Source: Bacillota bacterium (lineage in GTDB: Bacteria > Bacillota > Clostridia > Lachnospirales > Lachnospiraceae). Taken from it: DNA of 64,000 bases. How positions within the stretch are numbered: position 1 is the first letter of the stretch; each line of letters begins with the position of its first letter. The stretch spans positions 50,613 through 114,612 of the forward strand of contig JAEZLZ010000020.1 in assembly GCA_023415055.1 (NCBI GenBank), written 5' to 3'. Shown in pieces: positions 58,803-64,000 of this stretch. The position numbers and the translations under genes are program-made. The notes under the pieces were generated by a model. It had not been told where the DNA came from. It searched no databases and worked only from the letters and a program-made list of their open reading frames with translations.

Positions 58803-59967
58803 TTTATGTACAGATATCGGATATCACAGTATTAATAAGCAGGGTGAGCAGCTCTGCGGCGACCATATTGAGGTTGTGGAAAGCGATGATGGCTCTATAG
58901 TCATGGTTCTTGCCGATGGACTGGGAAGTGGTGTAAAGGCCAATATTCTATCCACCTTAACTTCTAAGATTATCTCAACCATGATGGCAAATCATATGCC
59001 ACTGGAGGATTGTGTTACTACAGTAGCGTCTACCCTACCCGTCTGTGAGAAGCGGGGCATCGCTTATTCTACCTTTACCATCATTCAAGTGGTTGACAAT
59101 AAGATGGCGGAAGTGATACAATACGACAATCCGCATGTCGTTTTGCTGCGTAATGGTATCAATTGTGACTATGATAAAATCAGCATGCAAATCGGTGATA
59201 AGAATATCTATAAATCAAAAATTGAGCTCTCTCCGGGAGATGTTCTGGTTGCAATGAGTGATGGTGCTGTTTATGCAGGAGTAGGAAAAACTCTGAACTT
59301 TGGTTGGCAGCGTGACAATATTATAGAATTCCTGGAGGCTGTTTATGAAAGTGGCAATTCCTCGAAGACGATCTCAACTATACTGCTTGATCAATGTGCC
59401 CAGCTCTATGGCGGTCAACCCGGAGACGATACTACCATCGCTGCGGTCAAGATTCGTAATCGTCAACCAATTAATCTTATGATCGGACCTCCATCCGATC
59501 ATAAGGATTTACATAAGATGCTCTCCCTCTTCTTTGGAAAGGAAGGAAAGCATATCGTCTGCGGTGGCACAACGTCAACTCTTGCCGCGCAATTCTTAGG
59601 TAAAGATATGATTACCAGTATCGATTATCCTGATCCGGAGATCCCTCCCATCTCAAAGGTGGAGGGAATCGAACTCGTGACCGAAGGAGTTATAACCATC
59701 AATCGCGTATTGCAATATGCTATGAGCTATCTCGAAGACAATGCCTATTATATTAAGTGGAGCAGCAAAAAAGACGGTGCTTCCCTCATCACCCAGCTAT
59801 TATTTGAAGAAGCAACCGACATTAATTTTTATGTTGGACGGGCGATCAATCCAGCCCACCAGAATCCGAACCTTCCGATTAATTTCAGTATCAAGATGCG
59901 TCTGGTGGACCAGCTGGCAGAGTGTCTTCGTAAGGTAGGAAAGCGAATTAATGTAAGTTATTTTTAG
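58795..59967 (+). CDS. PP2C/SpoIIE-type serine phosphatase
   Basis: A 390-residue protein. Metal-binding motifs of the PP2C/SpoIIE superfamily are in MVLADGLGSGVKANILSTL, VLVAMSDGAVYAGVGKTLNF and QPGDDTTIAAVKI. The C-terminal 150 residues (MLSLFFGKEGKHIVCGGTTS onward) are a separate domain of unknown role. ATG 58795 has GGAG 10 bases upstream and overlaps the hydS stop. A phosphatase beside a PAS-type hydrogenase implies H2 or redox signalling by protein dephosphorylation; no kinase is encoded in the operon. Confidence 0.9.
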   Translation: MNNLCTDIGYHSINKQGEQLCGDHIEVVESDDGSIVMVLADGLGSGVKANILSTLTSKIISTMMANHMPLEDCVTTVASTLPVCEKRGIAYSTFTIIQVVDNKMAEVIQYDNPHVVLLRNGINCDYDKISMQIGDKNIYKSKIELSPGDVLVAMSDGAVYAGVGKTLNFGWQRDNIIEFLEAVYESGNSSKTISTILLDQCAQLYGGQPGDDTTIAAVKIRNRQPINLMIGPPSDHKDLHKMLSLFFGKEGKHIVCGGTTSTLAAQFLGKDMITSIDYPDPEIPPISKVEGIELVTEGVITINRVLQYAMSYLEDNAYYIKWSSKKDGASLITQLLFEEATDINFYVGRAINPAHQNPNLPINFSIKMRLVDQLAECLRKVGKRINVSYF

Positions 59968-59999
59968 TAATAGGGTGTAACCCAGAGAAAGGTGAAAAC

Positions 60000-61439
60000 A
60001 TGAGAAAATTTGATACAAAAGTCCAGCATTTAAAATATACCGTTCTTCGTGAGGTCGCAAAAAGTGCTTTCCAAAACGACCTGCATCATGCTGTATACAG
60101 TATCCCCCAGAAAATCGTGGAAGGCCCGAAGGCAACCATGCGCTGCTGTATCTATAAGGAGCGTGCTATTGTCGGAGAACGTATCAATCTTGCGATGGGC
60201 GGCAATGCTGAGAACCCTAATGTAATTGAGGTTCTGGATGCGGCCTGTGATGAATGTCCCGTAGGCGGCTATGAGGTTTCGGATGCCTGCAGAGGTTGTA
60301 TCGCACATCGTTGTGAGGATGTATGCAGACTTGGGGCCATTTCCTTTGATGTGAATCAGAAGGCGGTTATTGACAAGGATAAATGTGTGGAATGTGGTAA
60401 ATGTGCTTCTGTTTGTCCCTTCAGTGCAATTAAGAATTATAAGCGTCCCTGCCAGAATTCCTGCAAAGTAAAAGCAATCAGTATGGATGAGGACAAGAAG
60501 GCGATCATTGATAACAGCAAATGTATCTCCTGCGGTGCCTGCGTATATCAGTGTCCCTTTGGAGCTATCATGGATAAATCCTATATCGTTGATGTAATTG
60601 ATATGATTAGGGAAAGTGATAATAATAAAAAATATAAGCTGTATGCCGTGATTGCCCCCTCTATCTCCAGCCAATTCAGCTATGCCCAGCTGGGCCAGGT
60701 TATCAGCGGAATCAAGAAGCTTGGTTTCCATACAATTGTGGAAGCAGCTCTCGGTGCAGATATGGTAGCCAGCATGGAAGCGGAGGAATTAGTAGAAAAA
60801 GGCTTTTTAACGAGTTCCTGCTGCCCTGCCTTTGTAGATTATATTAAGAAGCAATTTCCTGCCGTTGTACCTCATATTTCGCATAACTTATCCCCGATGG
60901 CTGTCATTGCGAAGCATATCAAGAAAACAGATCCGACTGCTAAGGTTGTGTTCATGGGTCCCTGTACAGCAAAGAAGATGGAGATGAAGCGTCCTGAGGT
61001 TGCTCCGTATATCGATAGCGTAATCACTTTTGAGGAGCTTCAGGCATTGATCGACAGCAAAGAAATTGATCTTGCTTCCCTGCCTGTGGATACGCTTGAT
61101 AACGCTTCTTATTTCGGAAGAATCTTTGCGCGAAGCGGAGGACTTACAGAGGCAGTTAAGGAAGCCTTGCTTGAAAAAAATATCACCGATTTTGATCTTA
61201 AGCCGATCACCTGTGACGGTATTGAAGCCTGTCGTACCGCTCTTTTGAAGGCATCGAAGAATGCACTGCCAAATAACTTCATCGAAGGTATGGCATGTGT
61301 AGGTGGATGTATCGGCGGTGCCGGCTGTCTGACTCATGGCGAGAGAAATAAGAATGAGGTTGATAATTATGGCAAAGAAGCTCTGGAAAAAACGATCACC
61401 AGTGCCATCGCCCCTTATATGAATATTAACAAAAAATAG
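60000..61439 (+). CDS. hydA: [FeFe]-hydrogenase, monomeric group B-like
   Basis: A 479-residue hydrogenase. The N-terminal half is rich in Fe-S cysteines: CDECPVGGYEVSDACRGC, CVECGKCASVCPFSAI and CISCGACVYQCPFGAI. H-cluster motifs are TSSCCPAFVDYI, FMGPCTAKKMEMKRPE and EGMACVGGCIGGAGCL. The GPC (not MPC) and short C-terminus fit the group B enzymes found in clostridia next to sensory hydrogenases. It probably makes H2 from ferredoxin. It is last in the operon, 32 bp after the phosphatase gene. Confidence 0.92.
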   Translation: MRKFDTKVQHLKYTVLREVAKSAFQNDLHHAVYSIPQKIVEGPKATMRCCIYKERAIVGERINLAMGGNAENPNVIEVLDAACDECPVGGYEVSDACRGCIAHRCEDVCRLGAISFDVNQKAVIDKDKCVECGKCASVCPFSAIKNYKRPCQNSCKVKAISMDEDKKAIIDNSKCISCGACVYQCPFGAIMDKSYIVDVIDMIRESDNNKKYKLYAVIAPSISSQFSYAQLGQVISGIKKLGFHTIVEAALGADMVASMEAEELVEKGFLTSSCCPAFVDYIKKQFPAVVPHISHNLSPMAVIAKHIKKTDPTAKVVFMGPCTAKKMEMKRPEVAPYIDSVITFEELQALIDSKEIDLASLPVDTLDNASYFGRIFARSGGLTEAVKEALLEKNITDFDLKPITCDGIEACRTALLKASKNALPNNFIEGMACVGGCIGGAGCLTHGERNKNEVDNYGKEALEKTITSAIAPYMNINKK

Positions 61440-61445
61440 AATCTA

Positions 61446-61473
61446 CGAGGCTGTTGCATTTGCAACAGCCTCG
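61446..61473. terminator. Convergent terminator between hydA and lepB
   Basis: CGAGGCTGTTGCA and its perfect complement (61461-61473) form a 13-bp stem with a tiny loop; T-rich sequence follows on both sides. Confidence 0.85.
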
Positions 61474-61495
61474 TTATTAAAATTATTTATTTCAA

Positions 61496-62026
61496 TTAAT
61501 ACTCAATCTTTTTAAACCATTTGAACTTCGGATATTTGAATAATGCTTTTCCTCGGATATCTTTTAAAGGAACATATTTATCGGCCCAATATCTCGCATC
61601 TCCGGACTCGTTGCGGTTATCTCCCATCATCCAGTAGGTTCCTTCCGGAATCTCATACGGACCGAAGGAGCCCTCCATATACTCCCAAAGATAATCCTCC
61701 TTAAGGGGTTGACCGTTAATGTATACCTTACCATCCTTGCCCTCTACTGTCTCTCCGGGCAAACCGATAATTCGCTTAATGTAATCATAACCGGTAGGAT
61801 CCTCAGGATTGGCAAAGACTACGATATCTCCACGTTCAGGCTTACTAAAGAGATAGGCCAGGCGGAATACTCCCACCTTCTCATCAACCAAAAATGTTTT
61901 CTCCATCGAAGGAGTCGGCGAACTGATGGGATAATAAACCCATTTGTTAATCACCAACGCCAGTATAACCGCAGCCGCAATGACCAGAAGCCAGCTTAGA
62001 ATCTCTTTCACAACTTTATTTTTCAT
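61496..62026 (-). CDS. lepB: Signal peptidase I (second copy)
   Basis: A 176-residue type I signal peptidase with one N-terminal helix (ILSWLLVIAAAVILALVI). The catalytic Ser40 is in PTPSMEKTF and the general base Lys84 in YDYIKRIIGLPGETV; GDIVVF and MMGDNRNESGDARYW are boxes C and E. The Pro in TPSM replaces the more usual Gly. It lies 71 bp after a paralogue of the same length on the same strand. Confidence 0.96.
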   Translation of the reverse strand: MKNKVVKEILSWLLVIAAAVILALVINKWVYYPISSPTPSMEKTFLVDEKVGVFRLAYLFSKPERGDIVVFANPEDPTGYDYIKRIIGLPGETVEGKDGKVYINGQPLKEDYLWEYMEGSFGPYEIPEGTYWMMGDNRNESGDARYWADKYVPLKDIRGKALFKYPKFKWFKKIEY

Positions 62027-62097
62027 CGTTTCATCCCCTTATCAAGTAATTCATGTATAGATAATTATAAAACATCCTAAGTTGACTGATGTATTTC

Positions 62098-62628
62098 TTA
62101 ATCATAATCAACGTCCCCAAACCAGGTGAAGTCCGGATATTTTAATAACGCTTTACCCTCAATCTTATTCCTTGATACAAATTTGTTATCCCAGAATCTT
62201 GAGTCAGCCGAATTATTGCGGTTATCACCCATCATGAAATAACTATCCTCAGGTACCTCGTACGGACCGAAATCACTGTCGATCGGCGCGGTAACATAGG
62301 GCTCCTCCAGCGGTTTTCCGTTGATATATACATAACCGTCTTTCCCCTCTATCGTCTCGCCTGGTAATCCAATAATTCGTTTGATATAATCTACCTTCTC
62401 ATCATCCGGGAAGGGGAAGACGATGATATCACCTCTTTTGGGATCCTGGAATAAATAAGACAACCGAAATGTGACAGCCCGGTCACCGATCATGATGGTA
62501 TCTTCCATAGAACCGGTCGGTACCTCTACATTGTAGATGATAAAGGTCTTAATCAGAGTTGCAGCAATAATGGCAAATACAAATACCAGAACCCAGCTGA
62601 TGATTTCTTTCAGAATCTTATTGCTCAT
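62098..62628 (-). CDS. lepB: Signal peptidase I (first copy)
   Basis: A 176-residue paralogue of the downstream gene. Ser40 is in PTGSMEDTIM and Lys83 in VDYIKRIIGLPGET; GDIIVF and MMGDNRNNSADSRFW complete the family boxes. The N-terminal helix is ISWVLVFVFAIIAATLI. Tandem signal peptidases are common in Firmicutes and may differ in substrate range. AAGAGGT lies upstream of the ATG. Confidence 0.96.
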   Translation of the reverse strand: MSNKILKEIISWVLVFVFAIIAATLIKTFIIYNVEVPTGSMEDTIMIGDRAVTFRLSYLFQDPKRGDIIVFPFPDDEKVDYIKRIIGLPGETIEGKDGYVYINGKPLEEPYVTAPIDSDFGPYEVPEDSYFMMGDNRNNSADSRFWDNKFVSRNKIEGKALLKYPDFTWFGDVDYD

Positions 62629-62856
62629 GAAGTACCTCTTTTCAGTATATAGAATGCAGAACTTATAAGCAATTATACCCTTACTATCGTTTTTTGTAAA
62701 TAAGGATACCTTTATGATTTAAACCATGAAAATTGAAAAGTTTAATTCCACTTCTCTTTTATCCTGTGGAGTTTACCTTCGCACAAGTAGAGTTTACTCC
62801 TTCATACGTTAGTGATATGATTTTCATACCTTCTGACGGCAGTAGAAGGAGATTTT

Positions 62857-64000
62857 ATGAGTAATCTCATACCAGGTAACCAGAAACACCTAGGGTTTAA
62901 TGACCGCATGTTTATTGAAAAGTCTTTGAATGAAGGACGAAGCTTTAAGGATATCGCCCGCTACCTATGCAAGGATCCGACTACGATCTCAAAGGAAGTA
63001 AAGTTGCACCGATTAAGCGATTGGTATCATAAGGGCACATTTTATAATGCGCACAACTTTTGCATCCAACGTTATCACTGTAAAAAAACGAATGCCTGTA
63101 ATAAGATCATTCTCTGTGGTATTAAATGTACTTCCTGCCCAACCTGTAATCAGACCTGCAAAGAATTCGTTAAAGAGCGCTGCACCCGGCTGGATAAAGC
63201 TCCCTATGTCTGCAACGGCTGTGACAAGAGGATTAATCATTGTACAATTGCCCATAAGTATCGTTATGACGCACGTTTCGCAGACAGAAAATATCATGAG
63301 TTACTAAGCAGTTCCAGAGTCGGTATCAACATGACCAAACAGGAATTACACAAAAAGGATCGGATAGTTTCGCCTCTGATTGTACAGGGACAGTCACCCT
63401 ATCATATCATTACAAATCATCCTGAGCTGGAGATGTCAGTCCGTACCCTTTACACCTATCTAGATCACGGGCTTTTCACAGCAAGGAATATCGATTTGAA
63501 GCGCAAACCTAAGTTTAAGCTTCGCAAATGTCACAAGACGCAGATCACTGACCGTACCGTTTTCATTGGCAGAACTCATGCAGATTTTCAAACGCTCAAT
63601 CTAGAGTTTTGGACGGAGATGGACACGGTACATTCTTCAAGGGAATCCAGAAAAACCTTGTTAACTTTCTTTTTTAAGCGCGAGAAGCTGTTCCTTGCAT
63701 TTCTCATGAACCGATGCACTAAAGGTGCTGTCCGCATGGTATTCGACCGTTTAGAGAAGAAACTAGGCACTTATGAGTTCCTTTCTCTGTTCAATATCAT
63801 TCTCACAGACAGGGGTTCAGAATTCGGTGATCCACAATCACTTGAAACAGGAATCAATGATATCGAGCGCACGAGTATCTATTATTGTGATCCAATGAGA
63901 AGCGGTCAAAAAGGTGGAGTAGAAAATGTACATACTATGCTCCGAATGATACTACCCAAAGGAACGAATTTTGAGTTTCTTACCCAGTGGGATGTAAATC
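62857..64000 (+). mobile_element. IS30-family transposase gene (truncated by window end)
   Basis: An open frame of 381 codons from ATG 62857 to the window edge, starting MSNLIPGNQKHLGFNDRMF. The N-terminal HTH is GRSFKDIARYLCKDPTTISKEV. A Cys-rich zinc-finger-like region follows (CNKIILCGIKCTSCPTCNQ). The DDE residues are visible in FWTEMDTVHSS, IILTDRGSEFGDP and RSGQKGGVENVHTML. AGAAGGAG precedes the ATG. The left end of the element probably lies within 62740-62850, where AGAGTTTAC-type repeats occur, but its exact terminus is not resolved. Confidence 0.92.

Noticed and set aside
1..64000. tRNA, rRNA and CRISPR arrays
   Set aside because: No GGTTCGAATCC-type T-arm with cloverleaf context, no rRNA-like sequence and no regularly spaced repeats were found by eye; the tandem repeats seen have only two units.

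Overview
The window looks like a chromosomal segment of a low-to-mid GC, strictly anaerobic Firmicute, most likely a Lachnospiraceae member close to Lachnoclostridium/Anaerocolumna. The reasons are the gene content: a Re-type citrate synthase next to isocitrate dehydrogenase, rubredoxin, ferredoxin and ferritin, [FeFe]-hydrogenases, Rex, LuxS, a high-cysteine small protein of a type common in clostridia, and AGGAGG-type ribosome binding sites with frequent TTG/GTG starts. Species assignment is inference. No tRNA, rRNA or CRISPR array was recognised. No phage was seen, and the only obvious mobile gene is an IS30-family transposase running off the right edge.

Layout. 1-4920 (minus): mazF toxin, alr, NAD(P)H-hydrate repair enzyme, acpS, a coiled-coil unknown and rex, followed by a divergent ABC-F ATPase. 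7189-10722 (minus): Re-citrate synthase, isocitrate dehydrogenase and an FCD-type GntR regulator, probably a glutamate-precursor unit; a palindrome over the first promoter is a candidate operator. 10798-13990: small membrane proteins, an HD protein, TcdA and rubredoxin. 14237-14972 (plus): ferredoxin and ferritin. 15379-20272 (minus): a compact, visibly AT-rich five-gene operon (glycolipid glycosyltransferase, NodB deacetylase, flippase-like membrane protein, response regulator, histidine kinase). 20499-26010: xylA, PadR/HAAS pair, subtilase, AraC regulator. 26570-33320: Cys-rich protein, aroC, and a cupin-XRE regulator followed by potABCD. 33503-38605: 2-hydroxyacid dehydrogenase, trpS, HAD phosphatase, luxS and an unknown gene pair. 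38852-42788: glycogen phosphorylase, with its last 40 codons shifted out of frame, divergent from a LacI-family regulator. 42951-50913: membrane proteins (AI-2E family, PgsA-like, DedA, MATE), a Ca2+-type P-ATPase and a metallo-beta-lactamase-fold protein. 51240-56018: eno, M32 carboxypeptidase, argH. 56849-61439: a hydrogenase operon (thioredoxin-like Fe-S protein, PAS-containing sensory [FeFe]-hydrogenase, PP2C/SpoIIE-type phosphatase, second [FeFe]-hydrogenase). 61496-62628: two tandem signal peptidases. 62857-64000: IS30 transposase.

How the parts connect. The clearest regulatory link is a perfect Rex operator (56676-56693) just downstream of the hydrogenase operon promoter, while rex itself lies at 4279-4920. 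Low NADH/NAD+ should therefore silence the hydrogenase unit, and the sensory hydrogenase plus phosphatase suggests a second layer of H2-responsive control.

Most striking non-coding signals: (1) a dispersed repeat of about 70-80 bp in five copies at three loci whose central stem shows compensatory base changes; (2) a 144-bp near-perfect inverted repeat with one arm duplicated in tandem; (3) a nested inverted repeat of about 240 bp downstream of eno; (4) a 111-bp hairpin element between icd and the GntR gene. These are the best candidates for undescribed structured elements. All calls come from reading the sequence by eye; no database search was made.
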